From Tilletiaria anomala UBC 951 (Eukaryota; Basidiomycota; Exobasidiomycetes; Georgefischeriales; Tilletiariaceae), in NCBI RefSeq assembly GCF_000711695.1, contig NW_013547016.1, positions 62,001-126,000 of the forward strand: a stretch of DNA of 64,000 nt. Reading direction: 5' to 3'. The notes beneath the pieces were generated by a model that made no database searches, was not told the origin of the DNA, and saw only the letters and a list, made by a program, of their open reading frames with translations. The translations under genes and the position numbers were made by a program. Below, piece after piece: positions 1 to 12,028 of this stretch (positions are counted from its first letter, which is position 1; every line of letters starts with the position of its first letter).

Positions 1-1394
1 TGCGCCGCAGGTGCTTCTCCTTCGCTGCTGCGACTGCCGCATTGCTTGCCTTGACGTCCACCTGTCCGCTAAAGCTCGGCATCTTGGGCGAGAGCCCATG
101 CCGATCAGCCTTGCCACCCTTACCGCCTGCTGCTGCTGCGCCCTTGCGCTGCTTTCCGCCGGCCTTGGAGCCCATGACGGCATGCAGCGAGCTGCCGCGT
201 ATGCTTCCGACGGCATACGCCAGCGCTGCCTCGCCCGCCTTCTGAGCCTGCTCCATCTCGCGACGGACGACATCGCTCTCGATGAGGCGCAGACGCCGCA
301 CGACCTCGCGCATGCCGGGTCGGCGCGCGGGGTCCTCGTCGACGCAGTCGAGCGCGAGCTGGATGAACTCGGGCGGACAACCGTCAGACGCCAAGTCGTA
401 CACCTCATCGGCGTTAACGCCGAACGAGGGCATCTCACGCTTGAATGTGTTGGCGTCGACGAGGTGCCGCGAGAGGATCTCGCAGAAGATGATGCCGAGC
501 GAGAAAATATCCGAGGGGAGCGAAAAGTCGATGCCCATCAGAATCTCAGGCGACATGTAGCCGTCTGTGCCGCAGTACTGAGCATGGAAGGAAAAGGCAG
601 TTGTCAGCATCCAGGGCTCTGGCGATAGCCGCCGTGGTCACTCGCAGAAACACTCACGCTGATCCGCCGCATCTCTTCCTCATTGCGCGCGGCAATGCGC
701 GCAAAGCCAAAGTCACAGACTTTGATGCGGTCATTGGCAGTGATCAGCAGGTTCTCGCCCTTGAGGTCGCGATGCATGCAGTTCCTCGCGTGCAGATACG
801 CAAGCGCGCGCGCAATATCCGTCGCGAAGGAAAGGCGCAGGCGCCACGGGAACGCTTTTCGTGTCTGTGAAAGCGTACGAATATTCCAGGAGATAAAGAC
901 TGTAAGCGCTCGATTTCATAGCGTGCAAAGCCAGCAGGATCCGCGGCCAGAAGCGCAACTCACATCAGCGATGAAGCTTCGCAGGTTGCCGCCGACGAAT
1001 TCGGAGATGATGTAGATACGGCCATCAGGCTCTGGTGACTTGGTGAGGCCAATGTACTGTACAATGTTCGGATGTCGCGCTTCCCTGTAGAACAGCGCAG
1101 CGAATGTAAGAAAGCATGTTTTTCGCAAACCATCCGAAATGGTGTGACGGCCGATCGACAGTAGACCGGCCGCCCGTCTACGCTTTCAACTCACTTCATC
1201 AGCACACACTCGCGCTCAAAGTACTTTTCGACATCGTACGTGTTATTCGGCAGGACCTCCTTGATTGCTACCTGTGTACCTAGGTACTCGCCCTTGAAGA
1301 CGACGCCAAAAGAGCCGCCACCGATCTTGACCCACTTGTCGCTCCCGTCGGGGCCGGTCAAGTCCGAGAACGAGATGACGTCGAAGCGATCCAT
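1..1394 (-). CDS. TKL-group protein kinase (LISK-like), 3' part cut by window edge
   Basis: Protein kinase domain from the first residues. Visible are the Gly loop (GGGSFGVVFKG), the VAIKE lysine, the catalytic HRDLKGENLL, the Mg-binding DFGFA and CGTDGYMSPE in place of the usual APE. This order and the short N-terminus (MDRFDVISFSDL) fit fungal tyrosine-kinase-like (TKL) kinases close to LIMK/TESK; the substrate is unknown. Four exons are inferred with GTGAGT donors and phase-consistent joins: 1394-1195, 1084-964, 864-658 and 577 to beyond base 1. After the kinase domain comes an Ala/Gly/Lys-rich basic tail (GSKAGGKQRKGAAAAGG) still open at the edge, so the true C-terminus is not seen. The start is the first ATG before the Gly loop. 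Kinase identity is firm; the TKL subfamily is an inference. Confidence 0.87.
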
Positions 1395-4300
1395 GACTGG
1401 TTACTCCTCCCTCTGTGTCTCCTCTCCTGTGGCTGTGGCGGTCTCTCTGTTGTCCGTGCGTCACTCAAGGCCGGGTGCTCGATAGTGTAATGCTGCTGCG
1501 CACAGAGGACGCTCTCAAAGGATAATGTTTGCGTGCGCTCGCGTGTGGGTGTGAGACTTCCGAGCGTGATTTGCGAGCCAAAAGCTATCATAGCATGCTG
1601 ATGCGTCGTATCGGATGTCGTGTGAGAGACGATGACGATGCGGGGAAACGAGAGGGGAGATGGAGCGTCGGAAAGCGAAAGCCACCGGTTGGAGGCCAGC
1701 GTCGTGTTTGATGAGCCTGTCGTGTGTCTATCAAGCTGTACGTCAGTGCGGATGCCAAGGCTAAGGATAGAAGGCGAGTTTGAAGCACAAGCAACTGTGC
1801 AGGTTGATATGTGCGACCACGCACTCCTCTCTGTCGGAACTAGAGCGTCGTCGTGGATGGATCGTTAAGACGTGAGTGACCGCCCGACGAGCTGAGTGTC
1901 AGGCAAACGCTGCGGTGACCAGCAGATGAGCAGACCTATGCGCCCGGTGCTGGTCGTGGTCCTTTTGGAGGGGAGGGGCAAGCTGATATCGCAATAGGAG
2001 AGGAGCAGGGCAGGTGAGGCGAGGCAACATTGAGAGTCGGTCTCTCCCCAGCCTCTCCTGCGGCGATCGTTGCGTCCCTTCTTATGTCCGGGGCTCGCAC
2101 CTTACACCAACGGCTGGTCTATGTATTTATGCGGGGGAAGGTGTGTGAGGTGCGAGCGGATGTGGTGGCATTTTAAGGGGAGCGCGCACCTGACATACGA
2201 GGCAGTTGTTACAAGCGGATGGCCATTCAGCTTATGGTAACCGCTTGCATGCTAGCTGGACTTGGACTGGATGACCCCTGAGTCGATCGAGAGGCTCCAT
2301 TCAGCAGGCGCGACATGGGCACTGCACCACTCTGACCCCCGCCCTCTGGTTACGTAATATATTTCCAACTGTAGTCGCTGCATCTGATGTGTGACTTTCA
2401 CCGTGTACTTTGGCTTCCGTTCCCATGGAAAGCATTCCGATAAAGCTGGATGTGTGACGACACATCTGACATGGGTAGATGAGCTGGCCGCAAACGATTC
2501 AACGCACACTGTGTGCGGGAACTCCTTTGTTTGTTGATTGATCAGTCTTTCTCTGCAAGCAAATGAATGGAATGAGATTCAAACAGGGCGCGCACACGCA
2601 TCAATCGCTGGTCGTTGGAAGCACGGCAGCTCAGCATCCTGCTTTGACCCTCGCATGTGAAACGCAAACGAATAGGAAGTGGCTCCCGTACCGCTAAGCC
2701 TCTCGTGAGGAATTGACACCTTGAGATGAGGAGATTGAGAGTGACAACAAGCTTTCAAGCCCACCACGAGCACGTTGCAGTGGCAAGAAGCAAGACAGGA
2801 GGGTGGAAGGATTGATGACCATGCTCGCTGAGGGAATGGCCTGCATTCAACCGAAGCTTCCCTATGTTAGGGCGCGTTGCAAGACGTATGCGAGAAAGAT
2901 CCGCTTGCTTGCTCGCTGGGATGGACGACCAGCTTTCGTCGGATTGGTCGAGGCAACGATTTTTATTTTATCCCATTCAATAGAGACCCGCGTTCGTGAC
3001 AAACCGACGGCGACACCGGGTGTTACAATGTCAATGTTACAAATCTGTAGTCCCTCTCTGGCTTTCTGCCCCCATGGAAGTAGAGCGGTTGCAACAAGGT
3101 AGCTGCACCGCATAGTGCATAATCTTCAGATGTCAAACCATGAATCCATGAGCGCTGGAACGCTGGTCTTGTACTCGCAGCTGATTCTGCTTTGACCTGG
3201 GAGAACAAAGATTCTGGCGTATCATGCCAGATCTACAAGACGTTTCTGACAACTACGCTCAGTCGCCACCGTATAAATACCAGCTGAACCAGCTCGACGT
3301 ATAAGGGGGCGGTACATAGCCCCTCGAATGTGGCCTACGAAGAACAAGATGCAGAATAGGCGCCGCGCCAGAGAAGCCGTCGGTACAAACTGGGTGGTGG
3401 CTGAACACTGGATCAGGTTGGTTTTTCGTGCAGCGTATGCATTTTATATGCAATTACAAGTTCAGTGTCCTTCAGCCTGCCCTGTGCGCCGAGGTCAAGA
3501 GATGATGCTCGAGGATGAAGCAATTGACGCCAATTGACGCCACGTAATCGTAGCACGACCTGAGTTAATACCAAGCTTCTTTGAAATCTGAATTCCAACG
3601 AGAAGATCCTAGTTCGCGACGACTTCTGGGGCGCTTGTTGTCGACGGGTTGATGCCAGTGGACAACAACGACAGCAGCATATGCCCCATAGATCATCGCA
3701 AATTAGGTGCTTTCGTCGCCAACGCCATGGCGGTGCAGGCTACAACTCGAAGCACGCTAAAACGTACGAGACGTCAACCCGAATCGGTCGTTTCATCTTC
3801 AGCTTCGGAGTGCGTCCAATGAAGTCTGTATTCGGAAGAGACTAGGTCACATGTATTAAGTTCAACATCCTGATGCTGATGATGTCGATGAATGCGGAAA
3901 TGGAAGTACCGATGTCCTCGCACATGCCGCCACGCGTATGGCGTACGATGGCTGTACTTAACACATACAGATTTGCCGGCTTCCTCAACTACATGATTGG
4001 GTGCCGGAAAGTGGCCGAACGAAATTGGGGCCCACTCGCCAATTCAGCGCATCCCAATTACTCCCAACCATCTGCACTTCGGAGGGACCATAACATTCTC
4101 CATCGAAGGACTGAGCAACTCACTCCAGTTGCATCTACATGGGGATTAGCATGCATGTAATGAACAGCATGTGAAACCCTGCATCAGTTCGACCACGAGG
4201 GACTCCCTTTCGCTTGTGTGGACGGGAAGGTGCGGCAATTATCGGCGAGGGACTCTCGGCCGAATGTGCCACGGCAGCAATGAGAATGCTCACGAATCTT

Positions 4301-4589
4301 TTTTTTTGTTTTCCCTTGGGAAAGCTTTGGAGGCACTGCAGCAGTGCCAGCGGGTATGACTCGGGTCACCCCAAAACGCAATTATATTTAACAACTCGCA
4401 TAGATAACCAATGCAAAGGGATCATATTCACCATATCTTCAAAGAGGTGGTGCTCGCTGGCTTTGGCATCAGATTGCATTGCACCGCGCCGACAAAAGCT
4501 ATTCTTTCTGCTGCAGCAGCTGCTGCATCACATCGAAGCAACCGCGGGCACACACGCCAGGACACCACCCCACAAGTTGCAGCAGCGTC
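1395..4589. other. Intergenic region with no supported gene
   Basis: About 3.2 kb between the divergent kinase and aminotransferase starts. The part next to the kinase is pyrimidine/purine biased, as in fungal promoters. Open frames are all short, lack conserved motifs and show no coherent splice structure. No RNA gene or repeat family was recognised. Confidence 0.5.
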
Positions 4590-6236
4590 ATGACCATCGC
4601 CAGCGGCACGGGCGCCTTGCTGGAGGCCGGTGGAGCGGCCGCTGCGACTCATTGCAACGGCGATCTTCCTGCGGTGCCTCCTCCTGCTGCAACGACGAAC
4701 GGGCATGTCAATGGCAACAGCAGTGGCCATCAAGACCAACCACGGCCGCTCGACGCAAGCAGGCTGACGATCACCCGTCATCCCAACCCATCGCCGCCCA
4801 ACTTTGAGAACATGGTCTTCGGCCACCGCTTCTCGCCGCACATGCTTGTCGTTGACTGGACCGCCTCCGAGGGCTGGGCAGATCCAAAGATCATGCCGTA
4901 TGGCGAGATGAGCATCTCTCCCGCCGCGCCTGCGTTCCACTATGCTTCGGGCCTCTTCGAGGGTATGAAGGCCTACCGCTCCGCGCACCAGGAGGACAAC
5001 TCGCAAGAGCAGCAGGACATTCTGCTCTTCCGCCCTGACATGAACATGGCTCGAATGAACCGCAGTGCAGCGAGGGCCGGCTTGCCGACCTTTGACGCGG
5101 ATGAGATGATCAAGCTGCTCAAGGCGCTCGTCCGTCTCGACGCCGATTACGTGCCCGCCAGCGAGGGACAAACGCTGTACCTCCGACCAACACTCATCGG
5201 GGTGCGTTCTATTTCTCCTGGCTTTCGCTGGCACGTGCACGGTTGCTGACACCAAAAATGCTTCCGTGCTTCCTTTTGTAGACCACACCCGCGATAGGCA
5301 TGGCTCCGCCCCGCGATGCGAGACTCTTCTGCATCTGCAGCCCCAGCGGCCCGTACTTTTCTGCGGACTTCAAGCGTGAGTTATACGTCTCATGTTTTGT
5401 CTCCAGCATCAATGGCGAGAAGTGCTGATGCTGACGCATATCTTTCCCGTGTGCATCATTCCGAATCGTCGCAGCCGTCTCTTTGTTTGCACGTGCAGAT
5501 GTCGTACGAGCATGGACTGGGGGAACAGGCAGCTACAAGCTCGCCGCCAACTACGCTGTGAGTGGATGCCTTCGTCATCCTTTGCCCGATATTGTCTCAT
5601 AGATCAAATAACGCTGATACTCTTCTGTCAAATAGCCTGCAACCGTTCCAGCGGCGGAAGCAGCCAAGCAGGGCTACCAACAGGTGCTCTGGCTCTTCGG
5701 TGACAAGCTGGAGCTTACCGAGGTCGGTGCGATGAACTTTTTGCTCGTTTTCCGCAAACCTGACGGTGGTGAGTATTGCCACCAGAATTCCCACTATTGG
5801 AGACGAGCGCGACTCGAATGACTGACATTTGACTCCCACCCTGCCAGTCATCGAGATCGCCACCGCCCCACTCGACGACGGCTACATCCTGCCGGGCGTG
5901 ACTCGTGATTCGATCCTGACGCTCCTGCGCATGCATATCACAGGGCAGCTGACGATCACAGGGCTGCCACCAGCTGACAAGCTGCTCGTCTCGGAGCGCA
6001 AAGTGTTTATGCACGAAGTGATTGAGGCTTCGCGCACTGGCTCGATCGTTGAGGCGTTCGGCGCGGGGACAGCAGCGATCATCGCGCCGGTCGACCGCAT
6101 CGGGTTTGAAGGGAAGGACTACAGCATCCCCGTCGGCAAGAACGGGTTCGGGGACATTGCGTGGACGCTGCTCCGTGAGCTCATCGGAAGACAGACCGGC
6201 GCAATTGAACACAAGGGATGGAGCGTGGTGTGCTAG
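4590..6236 (+). CDS. BAT1: Branched-chain amino acid aminotransferase (PLP class IV)
   Basis: Transfers the amino group between Leu/Ile/Val and 2-oxoglutarate, the last step of branched-chain amino acid synthesis and the first of breakdown. Seen: FHYASGLFEGMKAYR, the substrate-side LRPTLIG, GGTGSYKLAANYA with the PLP-binding lysine, QQVLWLFG, TEVGAMNF and a C-terminal EAFGAGTAAII. Exons: 4590-5201, 5282-5375, a short exon near 5407-5421, 5499-5557, 5636-5768, 5848-6236. The total is about 433 residues, slightly long for the family because of a 65-residue Ala/Asn/Pro-rich N-terminus. The microexon is weakly supported (donor GTGCTG) and gives a segment about three residues shorter than in homologues. 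The start is the first ATG in frame; upstream sequence is open but lacks an ATG. The N-terminus is not Arg-rich, so a cytosolic form is possible. It is convergent with the cullin gene, 123 bp apart. Confidence 0.9.
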
Positions 6237-6359
6237 ATTGATAGACTTAACGGTCCAGCGGATGTAATTTCAGTGTGCTGTTGCCGTATTCCACTTGCAT
6301 ATTACGAGTCTCTCCTGGTCGCTGTTGAAGGACGCGCCCATGATGGGAAGCGAGATGTT

Positions 6360-9129
6360 TCATGCGACGTAGCGGTATACGCCTCGCTGGCCCTCAACGC
6401 GCTCCATGTAATCCTTTTCGAGCAGCGATTCGAAAGTCTTCTTGAGCTCGGACGCCTCAACGCCGAACCGACCCTTGATCTGCTCCACCACCTCGGTCAT
6501 TAGATCTGAGTGCTTGATCTCCCTCTTTGCCTTGAGGACTCGCACCGCCGCGGCTTGCAGCACGAGCTCGCGGTCGATCAGCACACGCTGCTCGGTGTCC
6601 TTCTGCTCCTCCTGCGTCTGAGCCATCTGGACCTGGTTGATGCGGATGCGCAGCCGATCGTTCTTGATTTTGTCGTTGACTGAGAACGTGTCGCCGTCGT
6701 TCACGTCTCTGCCTTGTGGGGATTTTCGCAGGACGCGTGTTGGGATCGGTCCGCAGGCGAGCGACTGCAGGCTGCGCTTCAGTTCGACTGCCTCGAGACC
6801 TGTCTGCGCGGCGATGTCCTTGTACGGCAACTGCTTGCCAGACTCGATGCCGTTGAAGAGGGTGAGAATGACAGCTTGATACGTCGAGACGAGCAACTCC
6901 TTTTGACCCGCCTTAGGGAACTCAGCGATGATAGTGTTGTTACCGAGCGAATGCTGCCATTGCAGTTTGCGCCCCGAGTTGCGACCCTGGTAAAAGACGT
7001 TGAACGTCTCTGTCGCTTGGGCCATGTCTGTCGGCAGGATGATCTCATGCTGTGGGTACGTCGGCCAGTGTGCTTGGGTGAGAACGTTGACAGACATGTC
7101 AAATTGATAGGGCAGCTCGCCACTGCCACGCGCCTTGGCCTCGAACCTCTCCCACGCCTTCATGATATCGTCCGATAGCGCGACGTCCTTCAGCATCGTC
7201 TCGAGCTTGCGCGTGAAGTCCGGTCCACACTCCTCCTTGAGCTTGAGTAGCATGCTCATCTCCGCGTCAGAGCTGGCCGACTTGTTCAGCAGCAGGCGCT
7301 TGGCAAAGTGTCGCGTGTAGAATTCCTCGAACATGTCCTTGTCCTTAGTGAAGCGGAAGAGGACGAGGGCTTTGTTCAGCGCCGTCTCTAGCTCGGTATC
7401 CGACATGGTCTTGTTGCCGCTGCGCAGGAGGACGTCGACGTGCTTGGCGATCAGCTCTGGCGGTTTATTATCGCGTCGATTGACACCCCATGCAAACGCA
7501 TCGCGCATGCTCGCGGAAAAGTCGTTGTCGGCGTGGAAAGCATCTGCGACGATCGCGTCGAGATTGCGCTTCAGCGCCAGCAGCCGGTCAACCATCTCGT
7601 CATCCTTGCTCTTGTCGTTGACGACCGCCTCTACTTTGCCACGGATGTACGCGCCGAAGGCAGTGCGCAAGCGCGCAAGCGGTGTTGCTGCTGCATCTTT
7701 GCTGTCGCTCGCCTGGGCTTTGTGGTGGCTGGAAGCAACGTGGAAGATGGAGTAAAGATGCGAAAGAGTGGCGATACCGGCAGCGTCAAACACACTTGAT
7801 ATGCCTGAACAGAAGGGAAAATGAAAGGGAAAGGTCAAACATGGTGCCGGCATAAGAACGACTTTCACGCCCACCTGTGCTGAGCTCCTCCGCGTGGTCG
7901 TTAGCGACTCGGTTGTAGACGATCGACATGGCTTTTCCTGCGTAAATTTCATTGTCGTAGAGCCACCCGCTCAGCACAGTCTCGTGTTCCACGACGCTCG
8001 CCATCCAGTGCGCATATAGAGCTGCGTACGCGTCCTGGCCCGCACTTTTGCTGGCAATGAGCTTGAGCGGAGCGAGGCGAGCGTAGTACGCTTCAGTTGC
8101 GGCGTGTACTGCATTCTTGAGCGCGTCGTACGATTGCGTCTCGCAGAAGAGCTTAAGGATCGACTCGGCATATAGCTGCTGGAAAGCAGACGCTTCGATC
8201 GAGCGCGGCGGGAGGGGCTGCTTACCCGCACTCGATGATACCAGCGCTGGCGCCTCAACTTGCGGGATGCGGCAGAAAGTGTCGACCGCCCGCGTCGTGA
8301 AGGGCAGGATGGCAGCGCAGAGCGTCGGATCCCGCATGACCTGGTATGCAAAGCTGTCGATGGCGAGTTCTTTGATCTGGAAGCGTAGCTGGACATCCTC
8401 ACCCTCGGCCGCATCCTCGTCAGCTCCGAAGGCACTACGCTTTGCAGGTAGCCGAGCTGCGTGCCGGAAGGCGGCACGATCGAGCGGCAAGAGAATGTTG
8501 GCGACGAGATGCGTGCGCTCTTTCCAGGTGGTCCACGACTTCGCGAAGGTGTCGAGCCAAGCCTGTTCATTTTGCAAAGCCTGTTCCACAGCCGTCGCAC
8601 TGACGTCAGACGAGGGAGGCGGGAGGTCCGAGCGCAGCTGCTTTGTCAATGCCGTCAAGCTCTTTTCGATCTCCACCTTGACTGCTTCGTAGAGCGACTG
8701 CAGCGGCTCGTCATCCGACGTGCGCAGACTGTACGAAGCAACCAGCTCGCATTGCCTGTAAAGCGCGTTGTAATCGATGTTCAGCGAGCGGGGGGAGCTG
8801 CCCAAGTCGAGAAGCTGACGCAAGCCATGGACCAGCTGCTGCGAAGAGGGCGGACTGGAAGCACCTGAGCCAGCGTCTGTGGGCGGTGCGACGAACTGGA
8901 GCTTGAGAGGCTGATGCGTCGTTCGAGAACCCTGCAAGTGCGCACCGGCTAGTGATCTGCGGGTCGTCTGCTGGGCTGTCTGCGCGGCAGCCAGCTTGGC
9001 AACAACGGAAGAGAACCCGCCGTTGCCATATTGCCTGGACTCTGCGCAGCGGGCAGGGTGACGCTTGTCCTGCAGCGCATCGAATGCCTCGACCAGCGGG
9101 CCGAGGCGCGCAGCCTGAGCGAACGCCAT
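6360..9129 (-). CDS. CUL4: Cullin, CUL4-type ubiquitin ligase scaffold
   Basis: Scaffold of a cullin-RING ubiquitin ligase. Two exons, 9129-7875 and 7804-6360, are joined in phase 1 across a 70-nt intron, giving about 900 residues. The N-terminal half is the cullin repeat region. The C-terminal half has the conserved core (LLRSGNKTMSD, FAKRLLLNKSASSDAEMSML, LTQAHWPTYP, GRKLQWQHSLG). The winged-helix end reads VRVLKAKREIKHSDL and closes with DYMERVEGQRGVYRYVA. The lysine in VRVLK sits where NEDD8 is attached in the family. Wording such as AKRLLLNKSAS, SGRKLQWQ and the YMER end is closest to CUL4, so a DDB1-DCAF type complex is the likely partner. The start is the first ATG, and the upstream 580 bp carries an E2F/MBF-like palindrome. 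Confidence 0.92.
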
Positions 9130-9707
9130 CGTCAGTTCAGGCCTGCTGAGTTGTGAGATTGCATCTGTTGCACGCTCAAGACGTGCGCACTCTAACCTTC
9201 GGCCGGCCTGACCAAGATGAGCGCCTTCTGTGATCGTATCGTCATTCGTACCCTCGGTGACGATATCTATTAATCACTCGTCGGAAACAGCGGGCGGGAA
9301 GTCCAGCGACAAGAAGTGCGAGCGCGGGCGCATCACAACGTTCAGTTTCCCGCGCCAAAATGCAAAGTGCGAGCGGGAGGCAAGTAGGTGTTCTACTTTG
9401 TGCACCAGATCCACTTTTGCATTTGGCAGGCAGTTACTCTCCTTGGATATTCCAAGCACAGGCATCATTTTGCGCTAACACCAGCTGCACTCTACTCGCC
9501 CGGTCCCGCGCACAACACACACTCAATGGGTTGTACATCGAAGCAAAGAAGCTGTTCGATTCTGATAAACTATCCGGGAATGTACTCGGACATATACATG
9601 ACTGGAAGAGGGTCGAGGCGTGCGTGCCACGAGGGGATCATTTCTCCATCGGCCTTCTTCAATTAATAGCAACGACCGACGCTGGCACCTCTTGTTCTTC
9701 ATCTGTC
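9130..9707. other. Cullin promoter and 3' flank of the hydroxylase gene
   Basis: 578 bp between the end of the hydroxylase gene and the cullin start, both on the minus strand. The first 230 bp upstream of the cullin ATG is GC-rich with CGCG-type motifs. No coding frame is supported. Confidence 0.5.
9346..9360. promoter_or_regulatory. E2F/MBF-like palindromic site upstream of the cullin gene
   Basis: TTTCCCGCGCCAAAA contains a TTTCCCGC half and, on the other strand, TTTTGGCGC, overlapping around CGCG. A second related motif, GGGCGGGAA, lies at 9292-9300. Both are about 170-240 bp upstream of the cullin ATG. The match to E2F/DP or MBF-type cell-cycle sites is by eye only. Confidence 0.35.
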
Positions 9708-11208
9708 TCACGGCAAGCTGACCTTCCAGCTCCAATCGATGTTCTTGTCGACCGTCTCGATGCGCGGCTTGCTGGTGCCAAAGATGACGTCCCAGAGGCG
9801 CGTCTGCTTGCCGTAGTTGCCGCCATAGTGCTTCCATCCATGGCGGTGGTGTAGGTCGTGGTCCTCCAGGTCGAGCTCCATGCCGAGCGGGCGCAGGATG
9901 ATGCTGTTGCACGGTGACGAGGCGTCTGCACGCGACACCGAAAATGAGAGGTCAGTGTCTGCGCGTGCGGTAGAAGCAAGCGACGCGTGCAGCAGCGGAC
10001 TCACAGATTCTGGCGCCAGAATGGCCGCCGCTCTCAGCAGTAATGACGTATTGTATGCAGATAAATGCCTCGGCGTACGTCACACTGAGCGGGCCGAGAT
10101 TGAGCATGACGAGATACGTGAGAAAGGGCACGATGTACGCATCGAAAATCTCTTGCTCCGTGTCTGCGAACGCGGAGAGCAGCGAGGAAGGGTGCTTCGT
10201 CATGTGGTGGGCTTAATGAATGCGTGATCATCCAAGAGAGATAATCATCGTCATCATCAGCATTGGCAAAGACAAGGAACAGGGCTCACAGTGCCATTTG
10301 GCAGTTTCGACTCACTCTTGTGGTACTTCCACAGCGCAGGGACCTCGTGCATCGCCCTGTGGTACCAATAGAACCAAAAATCGAGGGTGATCGACCAGAG
10401 GAAGAGCTGCAGTCGTGAACGAGATCATCCAGGGTCAGCGCGGGACAGTGAATCCAGGTGTTGTTGCAAGCGAACGCACCTTGACAGGCACCAGCCAGGT
10501 AACGCTGGGGAGCTCGTTACGGTCGTAGATGAGGAAGAGCCCGATGAGGGGACGGAGAAGGACGACTTTGAGCACCTCGGACAGGATGTGCCAATCCTTG
10601 TCGTCTGGAACGCCGTCGCGCGGAGCGTTGCCTGTAGCCGACCGGGAGTAGCAGACATTGAAAGCAGAGGGAAAAATAGCGTCAGTCAGTCAGCATGGTT
10701 GGTCTAGCCGACGGTAAATAGATAAGTATAGATACGCACCGTCGAGGAAGCCGTACTTCATCGCAAACTTGTTGACCTTTTGTGTGCTCCACACCGACAG
10801 GCCATTATAGGCGGCTGTGTACAGAACGTACGCAGCGATCGGGTGGAGGGTAGCACCTGTGAACTTCATGTACGACCAGTGCATCAGCACGGGCGCAACA
10901 GCCCAGGGGAGCGTATGGGCATGCTGCTGCCAGAACGTCCACACAGGCACGGGGTCGTCCTTCTTTTTGATCGGAGCTGCTTTCTTGCCGGGGAAGTTGG
11001 GTAAGACGTCGAGGAAGGCGATGAAGCGCTGCGCGCGCGTCCACTCGGAGCGCGGCTTGCTCGGCCAGCTGGTGTACATGAAGGCCTTTTGGGCGTTTCG
11101 CACGCTGGCGTCATTGCTGCCGTTCTCTGCATCGTCCTTGTTGCCGATTTCCCCTGTGCTGTGCTGCTCGGGTGCGCTGGCCAGAGATGATGTAATGCCG
11201 TCGGGCAT
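9708..11208 (-). CDS. Fatty acid hydroxylase / sterol desaturase-family membrane enzyme
   Basis: Integral-membrane di-iron oxygenase of the fatty acid hydroxylase superfamily. Five exons are inferred (11208-10740, 10631-10480, 10406-10316, 10211-10005, 9925-9708), phase-consistent and totalling 378 residues. The His clusters that bind iron are present in the usual order: WYHRAMH, THHMTKHP and HDLHHRHG. Hydrophobic stretches around APVLMHW, AAYVLYTAAYNG, LRPLIGLFLIY and IVPFLTYLVMLNLGP fit four or five membrane segments, so an ER location is likely. The N-terminal 60 residues are polar and Asp/Asn/Ser-rich. It might act on a sterol, a fatty acid or a sphingoid base; the sequence does not decide this. 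It is divergent from the dienoyl-CoA isomerase gene, with 820 bp between them. Confidence 0.87.
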
Positions 11209-12028
11209 GATGACCGTTTACTTACTGTTCGTGTGCGGTGGCACGCAGCTCGGATAAGACGGCGAGGCGACAGTGACTCGTCGCAACTGTCGATGGAAAG
11301 AAATACTGCAAAACTCTGGAGGTCTGGCGCCCAGCAGGCTACGCTAGAGCTGATACACTAGATGGGCAGGGTAGATGTTTACACTGAAACCTCGCCGAAC
11401 GCGCCTATCTGACCCATCAACAATGGGGCGGGGGTATGGCTGTTGCGCTGCTGGCAAGGACGGCGTTGAGGATAATGGGGGCCATGATTGAGGGCGACCT
11501 CAGGAGGTGTATTGTCCGTGACTGTGATATCTGCCAAGCCAGCGTAGTGAGGGCTTTCCATGGTAAGCAGGTAAGATGTTGCAGGGATGCATACTGGAGG
11601 TCAGGTGGGGGCTCCTGCGTGAGAGAACGTGTGAGTGTGTTTGGTGTGTGAAAATGTATGTTCGTGTCGTTCCGCCCCCTTCCCCGCACTAGTCAACCTG
11701 TCGACGCTCTTTTCGGAGCCGGTTGAAAGGTGGCACCGGGTCCGAGTGGCGCATCTGGCAACCCTACTTGCACTTTTCCGCATCTCGGTCATCAGTCTCC
11801 GCCGACTGCCGGGCTACTCACTTCTCACCTTGTGCCGGCCGGCACTAGTTTGGTTCACCTCCAAGCTCCAGCTGTCCACCAGCACTGCACATACAGCAGA
11901 TTCGTGCAAAACGTGTCCCCAACAGTACGCTCCTCTCCAACACACGCGCCTCTGACTTACAAGCGGCCAATCACTTGCGCTTGACCTTCGCTCGCCGCCT
12001 CACCCATCGCCGTTCGGACGACAACGTC
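11209..12028. other. Divergent promoter region (hydroxylase / dienoyl-CoA isomerase)
   Basis: 820 bp between two divergent lipid-metabolism genes, so shared control is possible. A CCTCAGG motif lies near 11499; it resembles, but does not exactly match, the CCTCGG core of fungal fatty-acid regulators. No gene is supported. Confidence 0.4.

Noticed and set aside
4479-4589. Upstream extension of the aminotransferase frame
   Set aside because: The frame is open but begins at TTG with no ATG before 4590, and the encoded residues are Cys/Ser/His-rich without presequence character.
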